A DNA stretch of 64,000 nt from Ignavibacteria bacterium (GTDB lineage: Bacteria; Bacteroidota; Ignavibacteria; Tepidaquicellales; Tepidaquicellaceae). The notes below the pieces were generated by a model. It was not told the origin of the DNA. It did no database searches and saw only the letters and a program-made list of their open reading frames with translations. A program made the translations under genes and the position numbers. This document shows, one piece after another, positions 26,318 through 35,632 of the stretch; within the stretch, counting starts at the first letter, position 1; every line of letters starts with the position of its first letter. The DNA is taken from positions 560,078-624,077 of the forward strand of contig JADJAH010000001.1 of assembly GCA_016704345.1 (NCBI GenBank). Reading direction: 5' to 3'.

Positions 26318-26929
26318 TCAGTTGACGAAGTTTGCTTTAAGATTACTCCATGTAGTGTCTGAAGATGTTTCAATAAAATCAAACCATGAATGAATTGACC
26401 AAAGGCTTCTGTTGTCAGGAGACATGATAAATCGCAGTTTGCCTTTTGTTACTTTGGCAATGTTCTGCCTGTTGTGGTCGAAGACAAGGATGTAGTCAGA
26501 ATCAACAACTGTAGAATCAATCCCTGTAGAGAATGAGATGTTTGAAAGAAACAGGTTTGATGAAGAATTCTCATTGGTGAGAGTTACAAGATTATTGTAG
26601 TATGATCTTTCATTGCTGAGGCTCCACCCGTTGAAGACGGGGTAAGACGCAACAGAAACGGCATCGGGAAAAAATCTGAATCGTTTTGTTGAGAAAGCCG
26701 AATCCACAAAGCATCGGATATAGTTATCAACGTTTTTTTCGGCAATTGCAAAGTTCAGATTTGCGATCACAATATCAGGTGAAGTTGGTTGAGTGAATGT
26801 TGACCTTGGCTGAGAAGGCGCCTGAACATCTCTTGTGTCGAACAATCCGCACGAGCTAAGTAAAATCAGAAATGCAATTGCTATCAGATTAAATCTTCCT
26901 GGCAAACGCGATAAATCTTTGCGAATCAT
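26318..26929 (-). CDS. Lipoprotein of unknown function
   Basis: The reading frame could start at 27013, but the ATG at 26929 directly precedes a lipoprotein signal (basic RKDLSRLPGR, hydrophobic FNLIAIAFLIL, lipobox LLSSC), so this start is chosen. It overlaps the upstream methyltransferase gene by 41 bases. The about 203-residue product has one domain, with a NLNFAIAEKNVDNYIRCFVD helix and later strands (YILVFDHNRQNIAKVTKGKL, then WSIHSWFDFI). This is an NTF2-like plan resembling the next gene downstream, and the two may be old duplicates. Function unknown. Confidence 0.6.
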   Translation of the reverse strand: MIRKDLSRLPGRFNLIAIAFLILLSSCGLFDTRDVQAPSQPRSTFTQPTSPDIVIANLNFAIAEKNVDNYIRCFVDSAFSTKRFRFFPDAVSVASYPVFNGWSLSNERSYYNNLVTLTNENSSSNLFLSNISFSTGIDSTVVDSDYILVFDHNRQNIAKVTKGKLRFIMSPDNRSLWSIHSWFDFIETSSDTTWSNLKANFVN

Positions 26930-27644
26930 TTTTGCTGAACTTATTTCCAAAATAATCTCCGAAAGTCTTTTCAACTTTAAAGCCGAACAACGCCAGTGCC
27001 TTTTTGATTTCATTTGGGGAATAAAGTTTCAGCCTTTCTTCAAAGCCAGCAGTAAGCTTTCCATCCTTAATTGTTATCTCCTTACGGACGAAGTTACCTG
27101 TTACATTTCTCTTTTGAATGATCTTATACTTTCCTTTTGAAATTGTACTCGAAGGTACAATATTTTTCAACAAATAATCTTTGTTCAAGTAATCAAAGAG
27201 AAAATATCCGTCTTGTCTGATTGAATCAGACGCATTTCTGAAAACACTGAAGTTAGAATCATCATCATCAAAATATCCAAAACTTGAGAAAATGTTGAGA
27301 GCAATATCAAAAGTTTCTTTGAAATCAAAGTATCTCATGTCAAGAATCTTAAAGTTCAGTCTAAGCCCTCTTTCCTTTGAGTTCTTCAGAACCTTGCGGG
27401 CTTCGCCGATAAGATATGGCGAAAGATCAAATCCGGTTACGTCAAAACCGCGGCGTGCAAGTTCAATGGAATGCCTGCCTGCACCGCAAGCTATATCCAG
27501 CACTTTTGACTGAGTGCTGAACGGAATATTTCTTTGCAATAGATTTATTATCCATCGGGCATCTTCTTCATCTCTGTGGCTGTATAACTCGAGATAGTAC
27601 TTGCTCGAAAACCATTTTTCAAACCATTCTTTGCTTCTGCTCAA
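26889..27644 (-). CDS. Class I SAM-dependent methyltransferase
   Basis: This 251-residue protein has the Rossmann SAM motif I VLDIACGAGRHSIELARRG at about residues 47-65, followed by motif II FDVTGFDLS (acidic Asp for the ribose). Further on are KILDMRYFDF (motif III) and FDIALNIFSSFGYF (motif IV). The substrate cannot be told; similar proteins act on small molecules. Start and stop overlap with recR upstream by four bases (27641-27644), so translation is probably coupled. A lipoprotein follows. Confidence 0.8.
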   Translation of the reverse strand: MSRSKEWFEKWFSSKYYLELYSHRDEEDARWIINLLQRNIPFSTQSKVLDIACGAGRHSIELARRGFDVTGFDLSPYLIGEARKVLKNSKERGLRLNFKILDMRYFDFKETFDIALNIFSSFGYFDDDDSNFSVFRNASDSIRQDGYFLFDYLNKDYLLKNIVPSSTISKGKYKIIQKRNVTGNFVRKEITIKDGKLTAGFEERLKLYSPNEIKKALALFGFKVEKTFGDYFGNKFSKNDSQRFIAFARKI

Positions 27645-28249
27645 ACTGCCACCCTGCCTTCGATTGCTTTGGCAATTGTAACTTCATCTGCAAATTCAAG
27701 ATCTGAACCGATTGGAATTCCTCTTGCAATCCGGGTTACTTTAATACCCAGCGGTCTGATGATCTTGGTGAGATAGAGTATAGTCGTTTCTCCTTCGACT
27801 GTAGGATTCAGCGCAAGTATTATCTCTTCTACTTGATCGGGAATTTCCAGTTGAAGTCTCATCAGAAGTTCTCTTACACGAATTTCATTCGGGCCAATGC
27901 CGTCCAGCGGAGAAATAATTCCGTGCAATACGTGATACCTTCCTCTGAATTCATTGGCCTTCTCGATGGCAAAAACATCCTGAGGTTCTTCCACTACGCA
28001 AATCACATTACTGCTGCGAGATGATGATCTGCAGATCCTGCAGACATCTTCTTCGGTGATGTTACAGCAAACGCTGCAGAACCTGATTTTGTCTTTTGTC
28101 TCAATAAGTGCTCGCGAGAATTTCTCTACCTCTTCTCTCGGCATTCTTGTAACGTGCATTGCAAGTCGCTGAGCAGTCTTCCTTCCTATTTGCGGAAGTT
28201 TTGAGAATTCATCAATAAGGTTTTCAAGGGCATCAGAAATATTGATCAT
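27641..28249 (-). CDS. recR: Recombination mediator RecR
   Basis: This 202-residue protein assists RecA loading at gaps in the RecFOR repair pathway. It has the N-terminal helix-hairpin-helix (LPQIGRKTAQRLAMHVTRM) and the zinc site C-x2-C-x9-10-C-x2-C (CSVCCNITEEDVCRIC). The Toprim domain follows, with VICVVEEPQDVFAIEKANEF, RYHVLHGIISPLDGIG and the acidic ILALNPTVEGETT. The length fits RecR. It lies 15 bases after ybaB on the same strand, the classic ybaB-recR order. Confidence 0.95.
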   Translation of the reverse strand: MINISDALENLIDEFSKLPQIGRKTAQRLAMHVTRMPREEVEKFSRALIETKDKIRFCSVCCNITEEDVCRICRSSSRSSNVICVVEEPQDVFAIEKANEFRGRYHVLHGIISPLDGIGPNEIRVRELLMRLQLEIPDQVEEIILALNPTVEGETTILYLTKIIRPLGIKVTRIARGIPIGSDLEFADEVTIAKAIEGRVAV

Positions 28250-28264
28250 TAATCAGAAGTATAA

Positions 28265-28600
28265 TCAGAATTTCGGAAGATCAAGTCCCGGAATGTTTGG
28301 AATCATTCCTGCAGTTGCCTTCGACATTTCATCGTTCGCCATTTTGCCTGCGCTCTCGAGCGCTTTATTTACGGCTGCTATCAGAAGATCCTCAAGCATT
28401 TGCGGATCTTCAGGATTGATGATCTCCTTTTCAATTTCGATCTTTGTAACTATGCTCTTGCCGTTTACAGTAACCTTAACCATTCCGCCGCCGGATTCTT
28501 CCGTGACGGACATGCTTTCGAGTTCTGCCTGCACTTTGTCGATTTTCTCCTGCATTTTCTTGACTTGTTTTAGCATTCCCGACATTTGTCCCGGATTCAT
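28265..28600 (-). CDS. YbaB/EbfC nucleoid-associated protein
   Basis: This 111-residue protein has helix 1 MLKQVKKMQEKIDKVQAEL, then the beta sheet of SVTEESGGGMVKVTVNGKS and the C-terminal helix with MLEDLLIAAVNKALESAGK. This is the standard YbaB layout of a DNA-binding dimer shaped like tweezers. It is located immediately before recR, the usual neighbour. It follows bshB1 by 44 bases. Confidence 0.93.
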   Translation of the reverse strand: MNPGQMSGMLKQVKKMQEKIDKVQAELESMSVTEESGGGMVKVTVNGKSIVTKIEIEKEIINPEDPQMLEDLLIAAVNKALESAGKMANDEMSKATAGMIPNIPGLDLPKF

Positions 28601-28644
28601 TGTTATCTCCTTGTTATTATTTTTAAATTATCTGATAGGTTTAT

Positions 28645-29352
28645 TTACAAAATGAAAAGGCTTTCCGGCTCTGCTCTGAGAGGTTCGTAACAATAGAATG
28701 GCTCTCCGAACTCTGCGCCGATCTTAAATCCAAAATGCCTGGCTCTTGATTCAATTTCGTATTCAAATGATTTTGTGCTGATGAATGTCTCAGGCATTTT
28801 GCTTCCGGCATCATGGAACTGAGTTTTGTAACACTTCAAAGCAACGATCTTCTTTTTATAAGTCTTAGAGATGTCAAACACAAAGCTTAAAGGTATGTCC
28901 ATAGCGTTTCGGTAGAAGAATGTTCTTCGCGGCCTGAAAGGCGCATGATTTCCGGTCCTAATTTTTGCAAGCCCGGAGAAGAAGATAGCTTCTTTGATAA
29001 GATTACCCGCATGAATATGGTCGGGATGCCTGTCAAATGGATATGGCGCGAAGATCACTTCAGGCCGGACTCTTCTGATCACGCTGATAACTTTCTTTCT
29101 TGAGACAATATCGTTAGTGATATCACCGTCGCGCAGCATAAGATTTTCTCTGAACGAAATGCCGAGAATTTCTGAAGCCATCTTTGTTTCAAGCTCACGT
29201 GATTTCAATGTTCCCCTTGTACTGAGTTCTCCCCTTGTAAGATCAACTATACCAGTCTTCCTTCCCGAATCTACAAGACTAATAACGGTCCCGCCGCAAT
29301 TCAGTTCAACATCATCAGGATGCGTTCCGAAAAAAAGTGCGTCAAGTTTGAT
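28645..29352 (-). CDS. bshB1: Bacillithiol-biosynthesis deacetylase BshB1-like (PIG-L family), no standard start codon
   Basis: It would remove the acetyl group from GlcNAc-malate in bacillithiol synthesis. The zinc motif FFGTHPDDVELNCGGT and the second site FDRHPDHIHAGNL are clear. The first ATG in this frame (29208) would delete the catalytic motif. The coding frame plainly extends upstream to LIKLDALFFGTHPDD, but no ATG, GTG or TTG exists there before a stop. The ATC at 29350-29352 sits where the family has its initiator (usually MKLD), so it may be a non-standard start or an error. The length would then be 235, normal for BshB1. Confidence 0.8.
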   Translation of the reverse strand: MKLDALFFGTHPDDVELNCGGTVISLVDSGRKTGIVDLTRGELSTRGTLKSRELETKMASEILGISFRENLMLRDGDITNDIVSRKKVISVIRRVRPEVIFAPYPFDRHPDHIHAGNLIKEAIFFSGLAKIRTGNHAPFRPRRTFFYRNAMDIPLSFVFDISKTYKKKIVALKCYKTQFHDAGSKMPETFISTKSFEYEIESRARHFGFKIGAEFGEPFYCYEPLRAEPESLFIL

Positions 29353-29612
29353 AAGAAAATGCCTTTCGTAAAATTGTTGGTCAATATACTTAATATGCTT
29401 ATTGGAATAAATTTATTTCGACACTATTGATAAACAACCGCATTTACTCTTGTTAAATGTAGCCATAGAGTGAGTCAAAAGTGATTCGTTGACTCATAAT
29501 TAAAGTAACCGTAGTATAGAGAAAAAGACTGGTTTAATGATATTGGAATGTATAGGATGTTGATACAGATGGGCTTTTCAAATTTAATCTTTAAACTTTA
29601 GTGCAATTACAG

Positions 29613-29620
29613 TAATTTTG
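29613..29620 (+). promoter_or_regulatory. Possible -7 box of FCB type
   Basis: The octamer taattttg fits the Bacteroidetes -7 consensus TAnnTTTG, 26 bases before the RodZ-like start at 29647. A clear -33 TTG box is not visible, so this is a weak call. The rest of the 29353-29646 gap shows nothing else. Confidence 0.25.
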
Positions 29621-29646
29621 CATAAATTATTCCCCATACAGAATAG

Positions 29647-30657
29647 ATGCTTAAAGAATTCGCAAGAGACCTGAAAACGATCAGGGAACAAAAGGACATC
29701 TCATTAAAGAGTATTGCACAACAAACGCGCCTGAATTTATCTGCGCTGGAAAGTCTTGAAGCCGGCGATTTTACATTTCAACCGCAAACATATATAAGAG
29801 CATTTTTAAAACAGTATATTGCCGCATTAGATCTTGATGTGGAAGAAATTCTCTTTGATTATGATCTTGCCAGAAGCGGTAAATATAAACCTAAGTTTAT
29901 TCACGAACCTGAGCGTGAACCGGAAGCGCCCGCTGCTCCACCATCTAAGGCCACTTCAGAAAATGATTTTACTGAAAATGTTAAGTCTACAGAAGCCGAT
30001 TTCGATAGCCGGACGAGAGAAAATAAAGTAGAAGACACAACAAGCGATGTTTACAATGAGTTGCCTGAAATTAGCGGTAAAGTCAGAATCATGAGAGATC
30101 CGCCTCCAAAGAGAACTCCCATTGTAACAGAATCACAGAAAGATGGTCCTTCATTCAATTTCCTGGCTTCATCGTTATTCAGAAAAATTATTTTCGCGGT
30201 ACTGGGAGTTCTTATTCTTCTTGGAATATATTCTCTGATAAACATTCTTTTCATTGAAGGAAAAAATGAAAGTCCTGAAATTATCAGACAGAATTTTGAT
30301 GAAGTAGTAAAGGAACAGGAAAAGAGATTACTTGGGAAGAAAACACCGGAGGAAATTCAGGATTCAATAAAGAAGGCAAATGAATTGTCGAAATCAAAGA
30401 ATGATTCCGTAATGATAGTGCTTACCGGACTGGAATACGGTGAGATCTATGTAGTCACTGACTCATCAAATTATTCCGATCCCAAGAAAATCACATATGA
30501 CAAAGGAGATGTGAAGACTTTCAAAGCTAAATCCAGTCTTCATATAACATCAGGGAATACCAAGACATTCGAAGCCATTCTGAATGGAAGCCCATTGGAG
30601 TTTGACACAAAGGCAATTAGAAAAGTGAAGATCACTAAACAGGGTGTGGTGAAGTAA
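29647..30657 (+). CDS. RodZ-like helix-turn-helix membrane protein
   Basis: This 336-residue protein has an N-terminal HTH of the RodZ type (residues 1-70: LKTIREQKDISLKSIAQQTR, then LESLEAGDFTFQPQTYIRAF). A polar linker with proline and acidic residues follows, then a single transmembrane helix at about 176-198 (IIFAVLGVLILLGIYSLINI). The C-terminal part is a beta-rich extracytoplasmic domain (about 255-336, DUF4115-like). RodZ links the MreB cytoskeleton to the membrane in rod-shaped cells. No mreB is nearby. It precedes ligA by about 70 bases on the same strand. Confidence 0.75.
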   Translation: MLKEFARDLKTIREQKDISLKSIAQQTRLNLSALESLEAGDFTFQPQTYIRAFLKQYIAALDLDVEEILFDYDLARSGKYKPKFIHEPEREPEAPAAPPSKATSENDFTENVKSTEADFDSRTRENKVEDTTSDVYNELPEISGKVRIMRDPPPKRTPIVTESQKDGPSFNFLASSLFRKIIFAVLGVLILLGIYSLINILFIEGKNESPEIIRQNFDEVVKEQEKRLLGKKTPEEIQDSIKKANELSKSKNDSVMIVLTGLEYGEIYVVTDSSNYSDPKKITYDKGDVKTFKAKSSLHITSGNTKTFEAILNGSPLEFDTKAIRKVKITKQGVVK

Positions 30658-30726
30658 TCGGTTCTTCTATTCGCATTTACTGCTTCAAGTTTGAAATACT
30701 GTATCTTTCCTGAAAATATTTTGCAG

Positions 30727-32739
30727 ATGGCATCTGACAGCATTACAAAAAAAATAACCTCCATCCGGGAAAAGATCGCTGATGCAGATTACAGATATTA
30801 TGTATTGGCGGATCCGGACATTGACGATTACAAGTATGATCTTTTGTTCAAAGAGCTTGAGGACCTGGAGCGACAATATCCTGAGCTGATAACAGAGGAT
30901 TCACCCACACAGAGAGTCTCCGGGGTTCCTACCAAGACTTTCAAGACTGTTGAGCATAGAATGCCGATGCTCTCTCTATCTAACTCATACAATTTTGAAG
31001 AGCTCAACGATTTTGATATCCGAATAAGAAATATTCTCGGAAATGAAAAATACGAATATGTTTGCGAGCTGAAGTTTGACGGCATTGCGGTATCTCTGAT
31101 CTATTCCGACAGCAGATTGGTTTCTGCGGCTACGCGCGGCGATGGTTTCAAAGGAGATGAAATAACACAGAACATAAGGACGATAAAGTCAATTCCGCTT
31201 GTTACCAAAGACAGCAGTATCAAGAATTTTGAAGTGCGGGGAGAAGTGTTCATAAGGAAGGAAGACTTTCTTATGATAAATGAACAACAGGAGCAAAAGG
31301 GCGGAAAGATCTTTGCCAATGCAAGAAACACAGCAGCCGGCACTTTGAAATTGAAAGATTCAAAGACAGTTGCTTCACGCCCTTTGAATTTTTTTGCTTA
31401 TTATATTTTCACGGAAGAGAAGAAGTTGAGCACACATGTAAGCGGAATTGAATTGCTGAAGAAGATCAAAATTCCTGTGAACAATCTTTACACTGTTGCA
31501 AAGAGTATTGACGAAGTAAAACAATTTTGTGACAATATAGAACTTCAGCGTGACGGGCTTCCATATGAGATAGACGGTGTGGTGGTAAAAGTAAACTCTC
31601 TTGCGCAGCAAGAATTACTCGGTAGCGTTTCAAGGTCGCCCCGCTGGGCAATAGCATACAAATTCAAAGCAAAAGAAACTGTTACAAAACTGAAGGGCAT
31701 AATTTTGCAGGTAGGAAGAACCGGAGCAGTAACTCCAGTGGCGGATCTGCAGCCGGTATTTCTTGCCGGCTCAACAATTTCCCGCGCAACACTTCACAAC
31801 TTCGATGAGATCAAGCGGAAGGATATTCGCGAAGGCGACTATGTGAAGATTGAGAAGGGCGGAGATGTCATACCAAAAGTTACCGAAGTACTTTTGGATA
31901 AGAGGCAGAAAGATGCAAAACCGTTTTCAATCCCAAAGAATTGTCCCGTGTGCGGAAGCGAACTGATGAAGCCGGATGAAGAGGTTTACTACTATTGCAT
32001 GAATTACGAATGTCCTGCACAAATGATAGGAAGGTTCACTCATTTTGTCGGGAGAGATGCCATGGAGATAGAAGGACTTGGTGAGAGCATACTTGAAACA
32101 TTCATACTAAGCGGCTACCTGAAAGATGTTGCTGATATATATATTCTCAAGGATCATCGCGAAGAACTAATGCAGCTGGAAAGATTCGGTGAAAAAAGTA
32201 TCGACAATATTCTTCTGGCAATTGAGGGATCGAAGCAGAAGCCTTTTGATAAAGTTTTATTCGGACTTGGGATCAGGCATGTAGGAGAAAGAGTTGCCAA
32301 AGTTTTGGCAAAATCATTTAACAGTTATGCATCACTATCGGCGGCATCTGAAGAAGAGATCAGGGCAACCAATGAAATCGGTCCTAAGATTGCAGAGAGT
32401 GTGCATTCGTATTTAAGCAATGAAAAAAATAAATTCCTAATTGACCGGCTCATTAAAGCCGGACTGAATTTTGAGAGCAGACCTACAGAGAGCAGGTCAA
32501 CTGCGAACAGTTCTTTCTCCGGAAAGACATTTGTGCTGACGGGCACTTTGAACAATTACAAAAGGGAAGAAGCTCAGGATTTAATCGAAAATGGGGGCGG
32601 CAAAGTGAGTTCGTCTGTCAGCAAGAAAACGGATTACGTTCTTGCCGGAGCCGATGCGGGAAGCAAGCTGGAAAAGGCAAAAACATTGGGTGTGAAAGTG
32701 ATTGACGAGGATGAATTCCACAAAATGATCTCACAGTAA
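30727..32739 (+). CDS. ligA: NAD-dependent DNA ligase
   Basis: This 670-residue enzyme seals nicks in replication and repair using NAD. I chose ATG 30727 (MASDSITKK) over ATG 30691 because the preceding 12 residues do not fit the family. The adenylation lysine is Lys116 in CELKFDGIAVS. Domains in order are Ia (YYVLADPDIDDYKYD), adenylation, OB fold (VQVGRTGAVTPVA type), zinc finger (CPVCGSEL and YYYCMNYECPAQ), helix-hairpin-helix (LGIRHVGERVAKVLA) and a BRCT domain from about 590 (GKTFVLTGTLNNYKREEA). The frame is intact. Confidence 0.97.
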   Translation: MASDSITKKITSIREKIADADYRYYVLADPDIDDYKYDLLFKELEDLERQYPELITEDSPTQRVSGVPTKTFKTVEHRMPMLSLSNSYNFEELNDFDIRIRNILGNEKYEYVCELKFDGIAVSLIYSDSRLVSAATRGDGFKGDEITQNIRTIKSIPLVTKDSSIKNFEVRGEVFIRKEDFLMINEQQEQKGGKIFANARNTAAGTLKLKDSKTVASRPLNFFAYYIFTEEKKLSTHVSGIELLKKIKIPVNNLYTVAKSIDEVKQFCDNIELQRDGLPYEIDGVVVKVNSLAQQELLGSVSRSPRWAIAYKFKAKETVTKLKGIILQVGRTGAVTPVADLQPVFLAGSTISRATLHNFDEIKRKDIREGDYVKIEKGGDVIPKVTEVLLDKRQKDAKPFSIPKNCPVCGSELMKPDEEVYYYCMNYECPAQMIGRFTHFVGRDAMEIEGLGESILETFILSGYLKDVADIYILKDHREELMQLERFGEKSIDNILLAIEGSKQKPFDKVLFGLGIRHVGERVAKVLAKSFNSYASLSAASEEEIRATNEIGPKIAESVHSYLSNEKNKFLIDRLIKAGLNFESRPTESRSTANSSFSGKTFVLTGTLNNYKREEAQDLIENGGGKVSSSVSKKTDYVLAGADAGSKLEKAKTLGVKVIDEDEFHKMISQ

Positions 32740-32771
32740 TTTTAAAAAAGTAACTTGCAAAACAATTCCGC

Positions 32772-33266
32772 ATGGCAATTCAATTAACTGAGACAAAAGA
32801 TCTTACAAGGCAGGAAACATACGAGCTTGTCATTACACAAGTGAAACACCTTGTTAGTGACGAGAGCAATCTGGTTGCTAATCTCGCAAATGTTTCTTCA
32901 TTGCTTAAGAATACATTTGAGGATTACTTGTGGGTAGGCTTTTATGTTGCAGATCCGGATAGTCCGGAAGAGCTTGTACTCGGTCCTTTTCAGGGGAGAC
33001 CTGCATGCACGAGAATCAAATTCGGCAAAGGAGTATGCGGAACTTCTGCTTCATTAAAGCAGACAATAATAGTTGATGACGTAGATCAGTTTCCGGGGCA
33101 TATTGTTTGTGATTCATTATCTAAGTCGGAGATTGTTGTGCCGATAATATTCAATGGAAATGTAAGAGCAGTGCTTGATGTTGACAGCGACAGACTTTCT
33201 AACTTCAATCAAACCGATAGCCGTTATCTAGAAGAGCTCGTTAATATCTTAACTCCATTGTTTTGA
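32772..33266 (+). CDS. Free methionine-(R)-sulfoxide reductase (GAF domain)
   Basis: This 164-residue GAF protein has the three conserved cysteines of the fRMsr family: GPFQGRPACTRIKFGKGVCG and later HIVCDSLSKSEIVVPI. The N-terminal part (SLVANLANVSSLLKNTF-like helix, then LWVGFYVADPDSPEELVLG) also fits. It repairs oxidised free methionine in the cytoplasm. It follows ligA by 32 bases and precedes an HU-like gene by one base, suggesting one operon. Confidence 0.9.
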   Translation: MAIQLTETKDLTRQETYELVITQVKHLVSDESNLVANLANVSSLLKNTFEDYLWVGFYVADPDSPEELVLGPFQGRPACTRIKFGKGVCGTSASLKQTIIVDDVDQFPGHIVCDSLSKSEIVVPIIFNGNVRAVLDVDSDRLSNFNQTDSRYLEELVNILTPLF

Positions 33267-33267
33267 T

Positions 33268-34001
33268 ATGAATACTGACGGAATTGTTGAACGATTGTCA
33301 GAAAGAACCGGACTAAAAAAGAGGACTTGCGAAAAGATAATCGTAAGTATTTTAGAAACGATTGAATCGGATCTTGCTATTGGAATTCCATTTACAATCG
33401 AGAGCGTTGGGACAATATGCAAATCAAGCAACAAGACATCAGTGCAATCTCTATCTGATGGCAGCTTCAGAGTTTTTCCTCCGAAGTCATTTTCTGAATT
33501 TATACCGTACTCAAATAACGATTCACTTAAGGCTTTAAGATCCGCTCAGAGAACAGTTTCTGCACTTGCATCAGGTGTTGTGGATAACTACAAAGATGCA
33601 GAGACATCTTACAAAGAATTCTCAAGGATAATTCGCAAGTCATTGAGCAAAGGCAAAAAATCAAGATTACGGGCATTGGCATTTTCAAACAAGCAGGCCA
33701 AAAAGTCTCATCCGGATATTCTGATGTTGAATTCGCAGTTTCACAAAAGCTTGATCAAAAACTTAACGATAACTTTGATTCACTGGAAGAGAAAATAATT
33801 TTTCCAATTCCCCCAATCTCGTTGACAACCAATGTGCTTGATCAGGATGAGAAAGGTGTTAGCAATTTTGATATTTCAGGACAGGAAGAGAACAACTTCA
33901 TGAAGAAGAAGCTGACTCAAATATCACAAGACCTGATCAGGTTGAATGAAGAGATAAACGGAAAAACTAAGAAGAACGGCGGGTCGGCACTTTGGGGCTG
34001 A
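33268..34001 (+). CDS. HU/IHF-like DNA-binding protein with long extension, frame broken near 33700
   Basis: The first about 85 residues resemble an HU/IHF fold (LSERTGLKKRTCEKIIVSIL, then IGIPFTIESVGTI and a SFRVFPPKS arm). After that comes a long extension. The frame breaks in the A5 run at 33700-33704. In the other frame it continues (VEFAVSQKLDQKLNDNFDSL, then IIFPIPPISLTTNVLDQD and a lysine-rich coiled tail) to TGA 33999-34001, giving about 243 residues. HU proteins are normally 90-110 residues, so the extension is unusual. It overlaps the end of the opposing lnt gene by 35 bases. Confidence 0.6.
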
Positions 34002-35625
34002 CTTTAAGAATCCTTCTGAAACCCACAGTAAAAACTATTATCACAAGAGTTCCCCAGATGCAAATATCCGCAAAGAGATCTCCATGAACCGAGTAAAATG
34101 TTTTCTCCCGAATGACTCCTATGTTTCTGCTGAGCAAAGCTTTTTCATTTATATTTGTTTCGTCATACATTACACCGTTTGGATCAATAAATGATGAGAT
34201 GCCAGTATTTGCACAGCGTGCTATCCATCTTCTGTTTTCAATTGCACGAAGAACGGCATAACGGCTGTGCTGATGTGTACCTGCAAGCTTTCCCCACCAA
34301 CCATCGTTTGTGATTATTAGGCAAAAGTTTGCCCCTCGGTTAACGAACTCTGCAAAGAACCCCGGATACACAGATTCATAGCAGATCGCCGAATTGAAAT
34401 AAGTATCCTTGTCTAAAGCGAACAGGATCGTATCCCTTCCTATCTGCCAGCTTCCAAGTCCCACTCCCCATTCTATCAGATTCTTTATGAAAGGAAAATG
34501 CTCCTGATATGGCATTCTCTCGCTGCCGGGAACCAGCTTCATTTTGTGATAAACTTTGTAAGTACTCTTGTCAAGTCCGGGTTCAAAAAAAACTGCCGCG
34601 TTATAAGTATCATATTTCTCGCCACTTGATTTTTTGATCCGCGCATCTTTAGGCGCTGAATCAGGATCTTTGTAATATTCAAGATCCGGAGTCCCGGCAA
34701 GTATCGGTAGCGAAAGACTATCACAAAGATTCTTGAGCGCAAGATATGAGTCTTCAAAAAAGCTTTCTTTAAAATAATAAGGCAAAGCAGTTTCAGGAAT
34801 TACAGCCATTTTGATACCCGGATCTTTAGCACGCATCTCTTTGATCATCGCAATATAGTCAGTCATGAGGTCACCTTGTTTGCCTCCCCATTTTTTCCAC
34901 GGGTTCACATTGGGCTGAATAATGCCAATATCTATCTTCTTTGTTTCACTGAATTCACTTTTTACAATAGGATTGAACATATCAGGAAGAAAGTATGTGA
35001 TGATCGCCAATGCAGAGACAAAGACAGTTTTTTTTATATCCGGCGTTTCCTTCATTTTAGAATATGATGATGCTGCGTAATAGATCATCGCGCTGATCGT
35101 ACAAATCCAGAATGAAATTCCGTAAACGCCAGTGTATTCGATGAACTGAATCTTCCCGGGAAGTGACGTTTGTGAATTGCCGGAAAGAAGCCACGGGAAA
35201 GTAATTTGTCCCCATGTCGATAGATACTCGAAACCGGTCCAGACCACAGGGAATGCGAGCAAAGTGATTATTCTCAGATTACTCTTATCGAATGTTTGAG
35301 ACAACATATACATGCAGCCGGCAGCCGGCAAGAAGAAAAGAGGATAGATAATAAGTACAGACATTCCCGCTACGATCAGAAACGGGTCAGCATTCTCCTG
35401 CATACCGCTGACAGAGATCCAGGAAATTGCGGTAAGACTCGCGACAAAAAAAACAAGATAAGTTCTTCCCAAGGCTCTCCGCAAATTCTTGCTTGAAAAA
35501 ATTATATGAATGGTCAGAGCGAGAGAAAAGAAAATCAGAATATGCAGATCGACAGGAGGGAATGACAGTCCATATAGTAACCCGGATAGGATTATCAGCA
35601 GAATTGATTTCAGTGTGTTATTCAA
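33967..35625 (-). CDS. lnt: Apolipoprotein N-acyltransferase
   Basis: This 552-residue inner-membrane enzyme adds the third acyl chain to lipoproteins. The N-terminal half has about seven hydrophobic helices (ILLIILSGLLYGLSFPPVDL at the start). The C-terminal nitrilase-like domain has the Glu-Lys-Cys triad: Glu in VIPETALPYYF, Lys in YHKMKLVPGSERMPYQE, and Cys in NSAICYESVYPGF. It ends with a final hydrophobic helix (IWGTLVIIVFTVG). Its presence fits the lipoproteins in this window. A truncated PAP2 gene lies just upstream on the same strand. Confidence 0.93.
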   Translation of the reverse strand: MNNTLKSILLIILSGLLYGLSFPPVDLHILIFFSLALTIHIIFSSKNLRRALGRTYLVFFVASLTAISWISVSGMQENADPFLIVAGMSVLIIYPLFFLPAAGCMYMLSQTFDKSNLRIITLLAFPVVWTGFEYLSTWGQITFPWLLSGNSQTSLPGKIQFIEYTGVYGISFWICTISAMIYYAASSYSKMKETPDIKKTVFVSALAIITYFLPDMFNPIVKSEFSETKKIDIGIIQPNVNPWKKWGGKQGDLMTDYIAMIKEMRAKDPGIKMAVIPETALPYYFKESFFEDSYLALKNLCDSLSLPILAGTPDLEYYKDPDSAPKDARIKKSSGEKYDTYNAAVFFEPGLDKSTYKVYHKMKLVPGSERMPYQEHFPFIKNLIEWGVGLGSWQIGRDTILFALDKDTYFNSAICYESVYPGFFAEFVNRGANFCLIITNDGWWGKLAGTHQHSRYAVLRAIENRRWIARCANTGISSFIDPNGVMYDETNINEKALLSRNIGVIREKTFYSVHGDLFADICIWGTLVIIVFTVGFRRILKVSPKVPTRRSS

Positions 35626-35632
35626 ATTTGAT

